This document shows positions 14,101 to 24,035 of a stretch of 64,000 nt of DNA, piece after piece (the stretch's first letter is position 1; each line of letters starts with the position of its first letter). The position numbers were made by a program, and so were the translations under genes. The stretch is from the NCBI RefSeq assembly GCF_036588685.1, contig NC_086378.1, positions 73,053,127 through 73,117,126 on the forward strand, written 5' to 3'. Below the pieces are notes generated by a model. That model saw nothing but the letters and a program-made list of their open reading frames with translations, was not told the DNA's origin and ran no database searches. This DNA is from Mytilus trossulus (lineage: Eukaryota; Mollusca; Bivalvia; Mytilida; Mytilidae).

Positions 14101-14854
14101 ATTTTTGAAATAAAGGACTTTCAACTCTATCAATCTTTAGATAATCAATTTTGGATGGGGTATTTTTACCCGAAATATTTTCTTGTGGCTTTATAGATTC
14201 AGAACTTGGCAATCTATCTGTATTTTGAATCTCAAGATTATTATCACTGTCAGAATTCAGAATATTTTCCACTTCTTTTTTTGTTGGTGAATTACTTTTT
14301 GGCGATGTTTGATCAAATTCTGGGCTTTTAATATTATCTACATCGAAAGTCAGAGATTCTTCAACATTGCCCCAAGAACTTTCATTAGAATTTTCTTTTT
14401 GTTTTTCAGCCTTATCACTTTTGGCAGAATATCTTGATTCAGGCTGCTTTTCTGAATTATTTGTCTGTGAAAATCTAGAGTCAGCTCTATTATCGATGTC
14501 CAATTTCACAGGACTATTTTTCAAAGAATAACGTGAGTCTGGCCTATTGTCAGTTTTTGCTTGTTCTGAACTATTTTTCTCTGAATATCTTGAATCAGGT
14601 CTATTTTCCTTATCTCCTTTTTCAGAATAACGTGAGTTTGGTCTATTTTTGACACTATTTTCTGGGGTTGCAGTGCTATTTGATTTTACATTAGTAGAAG
14701 CGTGTGGCGTATGTACAGGTGATGTGTGCTGAGCAGCTACGAACCTTGTGTCAGTTAGTGAATCACTTGTCAAAAGTTTGACTAAAGCAGGATTTTCTGT
14801 TTTTATCCTCCCTGAAGCAGTTGAACGTGCAGATACTCTAGAAGTTCCACTCAT
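11174..14854 (-). CDS. Giant coding exon of a JHY-like, low-complexity probable ciliary protein (tentative)
   Basis: One open exon of 1,227 codons, ending at a CAG|GTCAGT donor (11171-11176). I start it at ATG 14852-14854 (MSGTSRVSARSTASGRIK), which has A at -3; the frame upstream has no other Met before a stop. Layout: residues about 70-143, five imperfect NRPDSRYSEK-type repeats; about 150-530, Ser/Asp/Asn-rich disorder; about 540-590, a charged coiled coil (SRIDDMNEDLEDQVRRIEE); about 665-735, GYS/GYARNQGG repeats; about 738-815, SRRQDDQY repeats; about 945-1005, a more conserved-looking basic segment (ENKFTYGLPPSKSYKTLKEK); about 1098-1141, a beta-like stretch (ITDDGQKISVDINLKVLSP). Spliced to exons 3-5 the protein is about 1,425 residues, roughly twice vertebrate JHY as I recall it; the excess is the repeats. 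JHY is linked to motile cilia of ependyma. The C-terminal match is from memory, so the family is uncertain; that the gene is real is much surer. Confidence 0.72.
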
Positions 14855-14933
14855 ATTACCTTTCGGCAAACTCCATTTTGACCATAGGCCATTCCTAATT
14901 GTGCATTAACAATTATAAATTGGGCAAACAATT
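14855..14933 (-). other. 5'UTR part of the giant exon with three uORFs
   Basis: The minus strand shows a T-rich tract and TTTTCAG acceptor at 14934-14940, so the exon probably starts at 14933. The leader holds a 3-codon ATG-CAC-AAT-TAG uORF, a 13-codon uORF starting in good context (GGAATGG) whose TGA stop overlaps the main ATG as ATGA, and a 9-codon uORF ending just upstream. An AAAG|GTAATA donor-like site also lies just before the main ATG. Confidence 0.45.
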
Positions 14934-16129
14934 CTGAAAAATAAAAAATAAAATCATTAAATTATGGAAATGGGTAATGTGTATGTCAAAAGCAGAAAAC
15001 AACATATTTACATAACATAGGATCTAGCTAGGGTAATTTTGGTAATTAATCACTAGTTAAAACTGATAGAATTTTATTTGATATTGATCATAATTTGTAC
15101 ATGTTTTACATGAACATTGTTTGTACATGCAGTTGTAATTTAAACAATTCCAGCAAAAAATATCCTGTAATTATATTTATTTATTTCATTCCATTCAATT
15201 TCATTGATTTTATTTCGGATATCAGAGGAGTTTAAAGGCGTCTTTTTAATTTTAAATGCTTGAATGTAAACATAGCCTCCACTGCAAGGAGCTTCTTCAC
15301 TGTGACACAGTATATTATATATATATATGTTAATTATATGTTCATTTTTTATTGTTGAAAAACTAGAAAAATTAAAGATATTAAAGCCATTTAAAAAAAA
15401 TTGCAAGACTTATAGAGTAAAGATAAGAAGAAGTATAACTGTTTTAATTAAAAACATAAGATAGTCATGACTCTATAAAAGATTTATAAAGTATTTGGAT
15501 TCTAATGAAATTTTCTTTATGTACATGCTTTAAGAATCAGAACTTACTTCCCTGCATCTGAATATCAAAAAAAAATATACAAATTGCAATTTATAATTCC
15601 AAAGATAAAAACTAATAGAAATTGGAGAAATAGAGGTCTATTATAAAGTATAGAATAAATACTTTAAAAAGTATGTCTAGCTTCTGAGACATTCATTGCA
15701 GGGGAGACAATAAAAAACATCAAAACAATATAATGCATATTATAAAGAAAACATTTGGAAAAATCTATAATTACAAACTTTGCTTCTTTTTCCAATCAAT
15801 TAAATTCATTTACAATAATTAATGCATTTCTGAACTTTAATACTATGTACAAATACCAGCAGTTTTCCCAAGAGCATTTTAGCATAATGACAATGTCATG
15901 CAATACATTGTTTTATCTGAAGTTATTATTTTCTACTATTGTTATGAAAAAGATGCTACAAGTTCTAGAAACAAGATGGTATTTCAAAATTCCCTGTTTA
16001 CCAGGATGCTTTATAAAATGTGTATGGAGAAAACAAAAGTACAAATGTGGGTTAATAATGTAACAATGCCATAAATCCTTCTGTGCACGAAACTAAAACA
16101 AAAACATGAACTAACTACACATGTACAGT
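14934..16129. other. Non-coding stretch upstream of the giant exon
   Basis: AT-rich intron or upstream sequence. A 102-codon plus-strand frame at 15755-16063 is rich in F, N and K and has no features. Confidence 0.35.
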
Positions 16130-16627
16130 ATATCGTCGCTGTTATGCAAAAACCTCGTATCTCAATTTTTTGCGGTAATCTTTTTATCGATTATTAAGAA
16201 TTAAATATGTATGTTCCACTGAATGCGAAAATATCTGATCTTCTAACCAATCATTAACCCGAATTCTGACAAGTGACGAAAAAAGTGTAGTCGGATTGGT
16301 GAGACATTTTGTTGTGCGAAAATATCATATCTCAAAAGAAAAAAAAGATGGCACTAGCAGCTGAGATTATAACAGGTACAGTTTTGTCAATTTTTTGTCT
16401 AATATATGTATAGCTTAGAAATAATGAAAAGCTTTGAAAATACAATATAGGTGCAGAAATTTTTGCTCGCCTTGGTAATTGATTGGTTAGAAGATCAGAT
16501 ATTTTTGCATACATTGGAACATAAATATTTAATTCTAAATAATCGATAAAAAAAAATCAGTTTTTATTGCCTGGTGTAAATTTATGAAAACCTTAGATAC
16601 GAGGTTTTTGCATAACAGCGACGATAT
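16130..16627. mobile_element. Foldback element, 498 bp, long inverted arms
   Basis: The left end ATATCGTCGCTGTTATGCAA is repeated in reverse complement at the right end. Homology continues inward through AAAACCTCGTATCT, ATCGATTATTAAGAATTAAA and GATCTTCTAACCAATCA, giving arms of roughly 150 bp. No ORF. It is a non-autonomous DNA transposon-like foldback inside the first intron of the JHY-like gene. Confidence 0.8.
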
Positions 16628-17309
16628 GTAAAACAAACAATGCAGAATGGCCTTGTGTCAACTTAAAAAATAAAGGCAAAAATTGTTTTAAATTTATACA
16701 TTATATATATCTTTACAGTACTTGAGATATTAACGTTTGATCAGTACTATTCTGGACAAATTTTATATCTGTAAATTAAACAAGCAAAGTTTTCCTTCAT
16801 ACTACATTGTATATCAACTTTCTTGATATATGAACCATAAGCAGACAAAATTGATTTTGTTTGTACAAAAAATATTTTAAGATTGTGGTTTCCCATATAC
16901 ATGTAGATATATGAAATTGAATGGGAAACACAAAAATTTAATAATTAATAAAGAAAAAAAAAACAGAGATTGTTAGATTTATATCTGCGGAAATGGAATT
17001 CCCTCATTCAAAATTGACTAAAAAGGTTTTACAAAATGTAACTACAAAAAAAATAATATATTTTGGACTATAATTTACTAGCAAAAAGTAAAAATAAAAA
17101 CTAAGTCCATATCAGTAAAATACACCAAATAAAAATAAATACTTCAAAATTCTGCTCTTGATAGTACAGTACAATGTACTATTTTTTGGTCAAATTTAAA
17201 ACAAGCTTCTGTCCAAATTTCTTAAAATTCCATAAAGGGTTTGACCAAGTTATTGCAATTGATGTCTGAAAAATCTTTCACACCAGATGTTGATCCCTGA
17301 ACGACAAAG

Positions 17310-17437
17310 GAGGGGTCTCATTCGGGGGTTCTGATCCCAGATCCTGCTTACTGTTTTGTCAGATTCCTGTATCCCGCTTACACTAAAAAAGGGGGGTTCC
17401 AACACCCGGAATCCCCCCACCCCCTTTTGGATCCGCC
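17310..17437. repeat. Degenerate copy of the GGGGTCTCATT / GGATCC MITE family
   Basis: Contains GAGGGGTCTCATTCGGGGG and then TCCTGCTTACTGTTTTGTCAG, matching the interior of the 7703-7924 element, and ends in a GGATCCGCCA terminus joined directly to the LINE fragment that follows. Confidence 0.55.
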
Positions 17438-18035
17438 AATGACAGCGTGTAAATTATTATGGAAAAAGAATGTGAAACTAGCAATTGATAAATTCTGGAC
17501 TCAAAAATTACTACTTGATTGTCAAAATAAATCTACCCTGTCGTACTGTGATCTATCAAGTTTGAAAATTGGAACTGTTCATAAACTCTGGTCTTCAATT
17601 GAAAGCAATATTAAAGATGTCCGCCGTGGTGGTATAAAAGCTCGTCTAATTACAGGAACTTACGTTCTCCAGTCCAACACAAGTAAATTTAATCAACATG
17701 AAGTTAGCTCTGTTTGTCCACTTTGTCAATATGAAGATGAGGATATAGTTCATTTCATTTTAAAATGCAACGCTCTATTTAGATACAGAAAATCATATAT
17801 AGAAGAATTGGAAGTGATAATAAACAGCATAAGTAATCCAAATACGTGCTCATGGAATAGTCTGGTTGGAGATTTTGGTCTATTAACACAGTTGATTCTT
17901 GACCCTAGTGTTTTGATAAAACAGAAAATATTATCATGTAGTGAAAAGACTCTCACTAAAATAGAGGATTGCTCACGAAAAATGTGCTTCTCCCTACACT
18001 GTGGAAGATCATTGATCATAAACTCTGAACATTGA
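17438..18035 (+). pseudogene. LINE retrotransposon fragment: C-terminal zinc-finger region
   Basis: About 198 codons open to a TGA. They contain CPLCQYEDEDIVHFILKC, the CxxC-x8-H-x4-C finger found at the C terminus of many mollusc LINE polyproteins after the RT domain. The 5' side is cut by the GGATCC MITE terminus, so RT and endonuclease are absent. The following 300 bp has repeated ACTCAGAACATTGA-like words and ends in a GAAGAAGAAG tail near 18280, which could be the LINE 3' end. Confidence 0.65.
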
Positions 18036-18513
18036 TTGTCAAACTTAGAAGTGTGATAATAAATTCAGATTAGTGAATATAAACTCAGAACATTGACTTT
18101 AAACTCGGAGACATCAAGGGTGTACATATTCTAAGGCTCTTAACCCAAATGTTTATATTGAATTTCTATGTAAATAGTATTGATAAGATAATCCCTTTAA
18201 TGTGACTATACATATCATATCATTAATGAACATTTACCCATTTATGGGGTGCACCAATATAGTGGTGGATTATACATACCAAAGAAGAAGAAGACAGCAG
18301 CTACTATGTACAAACTTCCCAATGCTTGATATAATCAACAAATTTCAGACAAGAGGTATAAATCAAATGCAAACATTTTTAAAGTATACAATAACTAATA
18401 TTGGAATTACTGCGGTAATAAACCATGTCAACAAAACACAAAATGTAACTGGTCTATTTTAAATGTGTCGGACTGAATATAAGAAGCTGAGACTTGAAGC
18501 TTTATATCATACC
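18036..18513. other. Probable LINE 3' UTR and intron sequence
   Basis: Follows the LINE zinc-finger ORF. Two quasi-repeats of TAAACTCAGAACATTGA occur at 18018-18100. The 86-codon frame at 18202 is not supported. Confidence 0.35.
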
Positions 18514-18640
18514 TTTATCTTCGCAATAATAACACACACACAAACAAACAAACACAAACAATCCTTGTAAATCAACGGTTGACTTGATCAGTTCTCATAT
18601 TCCATTGCGTGTGGTGTCACGGCCAGATTAGAAATGTCCC
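18514..18640 (-). other. Possible non-coding first exon of the JHY-like gene
   Basis: On the minus strand a GATAAAG|GTATGA donor lies at 18508-18514, preceded by about 130-190 bases that are less AT-rich than their surroundings. Because the giant exon begins with an acceptor at 14933, a non-coding first exon must lie at higher coordinates; this is the best candidate I see. The 5' edge is arbitrary. Confidence 0.25.
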
Positions 18641-18664
18641 ACAATGCATCCATATTATTTACAT

Positions 18665-18678
18665 GTCACCATAGTTTC
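18665..18678 (+). promoter_or_regulatory. X-box-like (RFX) motif near the putative promoter
   Basis: GTCACCATAGTTTC matches the ciliary X-box consensus GTTNCCATRGNAAC at about 11 of 14 positions, including the CCATAG core. It sits just upstream of the candidate first exon of the minus-strand ciliary candidate. Motifs this degenerate also occur by chance. Confidence 0.25.
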
Positions 18679-19092
18679 CACGAACGATAACCCTCGAAGA
18701 ACAAGTGCTCGAAGTGTTACTTTTTATGTTTTTTCTGAAATATTAATTTAAAGTCCATTGAGATCTGTCAATGATTAAAATATATGATTAAAACAATGTT
18801 TATTAATTTAGTATTTTATTTTGCAATTTAACTTTCCTGGAGTTAGAATTTTTTTTAAATAAGTTAGTAATTTTATTTAACATATTCTGAGGCTTATAGA
18901 GTTATTTCCCATTTACAAATATTTGTAACGTGTTTTATTATGATTAAAATCTGAGACTATTATGATGCATTACTGCCTAGTATAGCTTTAAATCATAAAA
19001 ATTAAATCAGATAAATCATCAAAATAGAAGTGCATATTTATCTCTTAGTGAGGTATTATACCACATCTGATCTCTGATCTCAGATGTCCACT

Positions 19093-19163
19093 CACAGGCA
19101 CTTGTCTCAGAAAAAAAATTCCTATATACCTTATTATATTTTTTTCTGAGAGAAGTGCCTGTG
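19093..19163. mobile_element. Hairpin MITE copy 1 (71 bp) with 8-bp target duplication
   Basis: Ends CACAGGCACTTGTCTCAG and CTGAGAGAAGTGCCTGTG are inverted repeats. It is flanked on both sides by TGTCCACT (19085-19092 and 19164-19171), a perfect 8-bp target site duplication. The interior is A-run, CTATATACCTTATTATA, T-run. A second copy is at 20288. An 8-bp duplication is typical of hAT- or P-type transposons. Confidence 0.85.
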
Positions 19164-19261
19164 TGTCCACTCTCCGTTAATATTATCTTTAAATTTTTAT
19201 TGGTATTGAGGAAGATGTACATATTGCTGAGAACAGCGTGGAAAATGCAAGAGAAGTAAAA

Positions 19262-20916
19262 CGGTTACAAAAATGGGATGTTGAAAAAAGAATGATTTCG
19301 TAGAATTTATCGACAAGGACAAAATTTCAGATTTAGTTGCCGAATTAGAATCAGTTGACAGTAACCATTTATCTCAAGGCAAAATTAACGAAGTAGTCGA
19401 AAAAATTAACAGCATATTATTGGATGCTGCAGAAAATGTTCTAGGTACATATAATGCTAGCCAAGGAAATCGTACAGGAAAAAAAATGGGCAAAAAGGGG
19501 AACAAACCATGGTTTGATAAGCAATGTTGGAATAAGAGAAAGATTTACAGAGGAACAAAGAGAAATTATAACAGTAATAGATCAGAAGTAAAAAGGGAAG
19601 AAATGAAAAAGAAAGAACGGGAATATAAACGCCAGATGGATAAATCGATGAGGGAATATAGAAAAAAAATTCAAAAACATATAAAAAACCTGAGGACAAA
19701 AAATCCGAAGGTATATTGGAAAATTTTAAATAGGGGAGGGAAAAGAAAAAAACCTAATATAGCATTAGATGTACTGTTTGATTTTTTCAAAAATTTAAAT
19801 AACGCCGAGAATACAAATGACGTCACAACTGAGCCGAATGACATTCAAGGTGTAAATGAAGTTTTGAATTCAGAAATTACCGCAGATGAGATTATTAAGT
19901 GTATACGAGACTTGAAAAACGGAAAGGCTAGTGGCGATGATTTAATAATCAACGAATTTATTAAAAGCACATCACACATTTTTATACCCGTTTATGTGAA
20001 ACTTTTTAATATGATTTTTGATTCTGGTACTTTACCTGAAATATGGCTTATGGGAAATATTATACCTTTTTATAAAAACAAGGGTGACCAATCTGATCCC
20101 CAAAATTATAGACCAATTACTATACTCAGCTGCCTGTGAAAACTTTTCACATCTGTTTTAAATCTTAGATTGAGCTCTTTCTTAGAGGATTATTTATTAT
20201 TAAATGAAAACCGGGCTGGCTTCAGAAAAGGTTATTCCACAGTAGACAATATATTTGTTATTCACATCTTATTTGAGTTGCTAAAGACACAGGCACTTGT
20301 CTCAGAAAAAAAATTTCTATATACCTTATTATAACACGTGTTATAATAAGGTATATAGGATATTTTTTTCTGAGACAAGACTTAGTGCCTGTGGCTAAAG
20401 AGGAAAAAGAAGAAACTATATTGTGCTTTCGTTGACTTTGCAAAAGCTTTCGATACTGTTTGACGGTCTGGTCTTTGGTCAAAACTTATTAAACATTCGA
20501 TTAACGGAAAAATGTATAACGTTATTGTCAACATGTACAATAATATCAAATCACGTATTCATTTTGGATCAGATTTTTCTGAATTTTTCCCTTTTTCCAT
20601 TGGTGTTAGACAGGGAGAGAATCTCTCTCCTTTGCTTTTTTCTATTTATCTTAACGATCTGGAATTGTTTTTACAGAATAATAATATAGAAGGTTTGTGT
20701 ACTATCTCTGATGAGTTAGAAATAGAGTTAAATGTTTATTTAAAATTGTTTGTCATTTTATATGCTGACGATACTGTCTTAATGGCAGAATCTCAGATAG
20801 ATTTACAAAGACAACTGGACTCCTTATATGAATATTGTGAGTTATGGAAACTAAGAGTAAATGTGGAAAAAAGTAAGATTGTAATTTTTTCACAAGGTAG
20901 ACTTGGTGTATTATAA
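19262..20916 (+). pseudogene. LINE (Jockey/CR1-like) reverse transcriptase relic
   Basis: The frame is readable from about 19290 (DKDKISDLVAELES) through the pre-RT linker and RT fingers (DPQNYRPITILSCL), then a stop at 20137. After that come the primer-grip/palm side (GFRKGYSTVDNIF), an inserted MITE at 20288-20393, FVDFAKAFDTV with a TGA in place of the usual Trp, GVRQGENLSPLLFSIYLNDLE, the catalytic YADDT (about 20761), and VNVEKSKIVIFSQG. It ends abruptly near 20916. The endonuclease is missing and the thumb and 3' end are lost. At least two stops plus the insertion make it inactive. Similar proteins are annotated in bivalves as jockey-like RNA-directed DNA polymerases. Confidence 0.85.
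20288..20393. mobile_element. Hairpin MITE copy 2 (106 bp) inserted in the LINE RT
   Basis: Same termini as copy 1 (CACAGGCACTTGTCTCAG / GTGCCTGTG). Perfect 8-bp duplication GCTAAAGA lies at 20280-20287 and 20394-20401. The centre is an extended palindrome around AACACGTGTT with TATATACCTTATTATA arms, absent from copy 1. Element plus duplication is 114 bp, a multiple of three, but it brings in stop codons. Confidence 0.9.
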
Positions 20917-21884
20917 TGAAGGTAAAATGAGGTAAAATATTTAAAGAAATAAATTTTAATATTTCATATAAAACTAAGTGGATCTTCTATGAAATTATAG
21001 AAAATAACTAATTCTTGTATAAAGCTTGTTGTATAAAAGATATAATTAGAAAATCTTTAATATTATGTAACTTTTAATATATAAGTATTAGATGTGAAAT
21101 TCTTCTTATTTGACACTTAGCGACATAAATAAGGTTTAACAGGTTAAACTTTTAGAAGTATTTCCCTCAGCAAATATATCTAATTCTTTTCTATTGTTCA
21201 CCTAGAATTCAATCTAACCAAAATAATCGGATTCCCCTAACTTAGAATTCTATCTAACCAAATAATCGGATTCCCCTAATGGTCGTAAAAACAAAGTATT
21301 AAGTAATTAAAAATAGTAACCCCAAACTATGCAAAAATATGAATAAGGTAAAAGAGATCTAACCAATAGAAACTGTCCTTATAAAATAAGTATTCTAAAA
21401 GTCATTCTGATTGGTGAATAAAACAAGTCCAACCAGCACGTGTCCTTAGGGTTTAAAATAGGAAACCCTAAGGAATGAAACATTAATTTACTTGTATGGT
21501 TGGACTCCAAATAAACATATATTGACATCTTTGTTTTATTCACCAGGTTTGTAAACTTATATCTTTTGTTAAATGAAAAGTCAAAGTAATCTTAGTAATG
21601 TTTTAATGTAATAATTTTATAACAGAAATCTTTCTTTATTAAAGTTACCATAAATATCATGATAAACTATTTTGATTAATTAATAAAGTATTTTGATAAA
21701 TGTTAATTCAAGTACATTTTAAGAACCAAATTCTTTTATTTCATATTTATGTATTAGATGAATTTACTCGTATGGTTGGACTCCAAATAAACATATATTG
21801 ACATCTTTGTTTTATTCACCAGGAGGCCTCGAAAGAACGCATACGATAGTCCCCCAATTATCGTAGATAAAGTAAAGAACACAA
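20917..21884. repeat. Repeat block with duplicated 62-bp unit and inverted partner
   Basis: A 62-bp unit ending in TTGTTTTATTCACCAGG occurs at 21486-21547 and 21762-21823, differing at one base. An inverted partner, TTGGTGAATAAAACAAGTCC, lies at 21411-21430. Two further copies of TCTAACCAAA(A)TAATCGGATTCCCCTAA lie in tandem at about 21210-21280. This could be the end of an LTR or DIRS-like element; no ORF. Confidence 0.7.
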
Positions 21885-22390
21885 ACATGTATGGCACGCC
21901 TGAACCACTTTTATTAATTAATCTTAGATTATCTCAGATAAATTAGGTTTATCTGAGATAATCCCGGTTTATCTCAGATAAACTTAGATTATCTCAGCTT
22001 AATTCAAGTTCGAAAAAATCCTAGTTTATCTCAGATAATACAGAAAATTCATTATCTGGAGAAAATCCCGGTTTATTTGAAAATATTAAGAAAAGCTAGG
22101 TTTATCTGAACGATTTTCAGATAATCCTAATTTATCTCCAGATAATTGATTATCTGAATTTCAGATAATTCATTATCTCATTTTCCAGATAATTCAGTTT
22201 TAAAAATACCAAAGAATAATGTAACGAGTGTTCTGATTGGACGACAATCGTTTGCCAGATTATTTTTTAAAAATACCGTCAGATAATTCATTATCTCATT
22301 TTCCAGATAATTAAGGTTTATTACGGATTCTAAATATACCAAAGAACAATGTAACGAGTGTTATAATTGGACTACAATCGTTTGCAAGAT
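21884..22390 (+). repeat. GATAA-palindrome element, copy 1
   Basis: Begins with ATGTATGGCACGCCTGA and CCACTTTTAT and continues with more than a dozen interleaved TTATCTGAGATAA, GATAATCCCGG and CCAGATAATTCA words in both orientations. It ends with two units of a 130-bp tandem (TACCAAAGAAYAATGTAACG at 22207 and 22337). The matching terminus, inverted, closes copy 2 at 55850. Confidence 0.8.
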
Positions 22391-23429
22391 TTTATATGAA
22401 AAATAGTTTTTATACCGTCCTTTTTTAGAAGAGGGGCGACGTTCTGCACACGGCACGCAATTAACAAACTACTTACGGTGTGGACATCATCGTTATTGAC
22501 ACCTGGACAAGCGAAATTTGTTGAATAAATTAAAAAAAAGACCAGTGAAATACAGAAGGGCTGATTAGATACAATATACATCATATACTTTAAACATACT
22601 TAATAAACACATTTGTTAGCTGTTTTGACGCCAACTGACTGTTTATTACTGACGGCTAATTTCGACATCGCCGATAATAATATTGAACTCTCATATTCAT
22701 TTATTCAGTCGATTTTAATCTTTTAATAATGACAACGTTTTTGTAAAATATTTAAATTTAACTATTTCGTCATGTGTCAGTAAACAAAATAGAGATGAAA
22801 ATCGAGTAATCCAATAAACAAATAATGCACAATTCAATTATGGAAAAACAATTATTTCATCATGGTTATTGATAAGACAATCACATACTTTTCATTTTGC
22901 TTTCAAAATAATTTAATACATAAGTCAGAGTTTAAATACCTTAAACCTTAAACATGTTAAAGACCCAGATTTAAATTGTAGGATATAAACAATACATGTA
23001 TATTGTCGGAAATACTAAATGTTTGCTTACTCGCTAAGAAACAGGAGAAACCCTCTTCATTCTGTTTTTAAATCTGGATCCAAAAAGGGAAATTTTTACA
23101 TGTAAATGTAATTACGGGTGACATGCATGATTGTCAAACCTCTGCCTGTAATATGGGTAATAAATATACAACTTCCCCCAATACATGTTGACATAACAGG
23201 AAAAAAGTAATAAAAGTTTCTTTTAAGACTGCTCAAAACAAAACCAAAAATAACTCATGCACGAAAAAGATATTTTGAAAGATTAACATTCCTAAGGTTT
23301 CTGTTTTATATTTTTCTCTTATCTTTTATTCTAAATTAGATTATTGCTTCTGACTCGAAAACTAGCATATTTTAACACACAAGACACAAAATCACAATCC
23401 AGTGATATGAATTTTTTTTCTTGAATTAG
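22391..23429. other. Non-coding stretch
   Basis: No gene or repeat structure I can name. The 70-codon minus-strand frame at 22372-22584 overlaps the repeat tail. Confidence 0.35.
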
Positions 23430-23652
23430 ATCCTTCTCACAGGAAATACCCTTCTATAATAATTAATTCAGAGCTCTTCAAAATTGTCGAAGAACATATA
23501 GAAAAGAATGAAAAGAAATCTAAAATGTGTTCGTCAATCCGTGTACAAAGAAAGAAGGGAACTTCATCCAGTTCAACCAAAAATCCATCTGAATTTCACA
23601 TACCTCTTGATGATATTGGTATTGTCGCGGTGTTGAAACAAACACAGATTTG
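23430..23652 (+). CDS. Orphan candidate terminal coding exon, unknown gene
   Basis: A TTTTTTTTCTTGAATTAG acceptor (up to 23429) is followed by about 73 open codons to TGA 23650-23652. The exon enters with two bases of a split codon. The peptide looks protein-like rather than AT noise: HRKYPSIIINSELFKIVEEH, a lysine-rich stretch, a Ser/Thr linker, and EFHIPLDDIGIVAVLKQTQI-stop. I recognise no domain and cannot find an upstream partner exon. It may be a real gene end, a pseudo-exon, or a TE remnant between the two LINE relics. Confidence 0.3.
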
Positions 23653-24035
23653 AGACGAAAACAATTTATTTTTTTGCATTTTTGAGATTTCATAAACACA
23701 TTTTTTACCCATTTTTTTTCAATTCAACCCATTATATATAATTAGTTACAACATGAACATATTAACTTGATTAGCGTTATGAATATTTTTTAAACGAATT
23801 TGATAATTCTATTTGGTACTTATAAAATTGTGTGACGATTTTGTGTCAAACTTTCCACAAAAATAATTTGCACCCTATGATCGTTTACATGGAATTAAGG
23901 TACTCTCCGAAAGGTTTTGATTTTCATTATCACAATTGCATACATTGCAAATGAAAGCCTTTGGAAATAGTGTAACTCATTTTGTTAAAATTTTAATACT
24001 CTTTGATAAATTTTATTCTAAAGTCGTGTATCGTT

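Noticed and set aside
14855-14869. A TTG start at 14869 for the giant exon
   Set aside because: Not a normal start for a nuclear gene; the first in-frame ATG is at 14854 and an upstream in-frame stop precedes the TTG.
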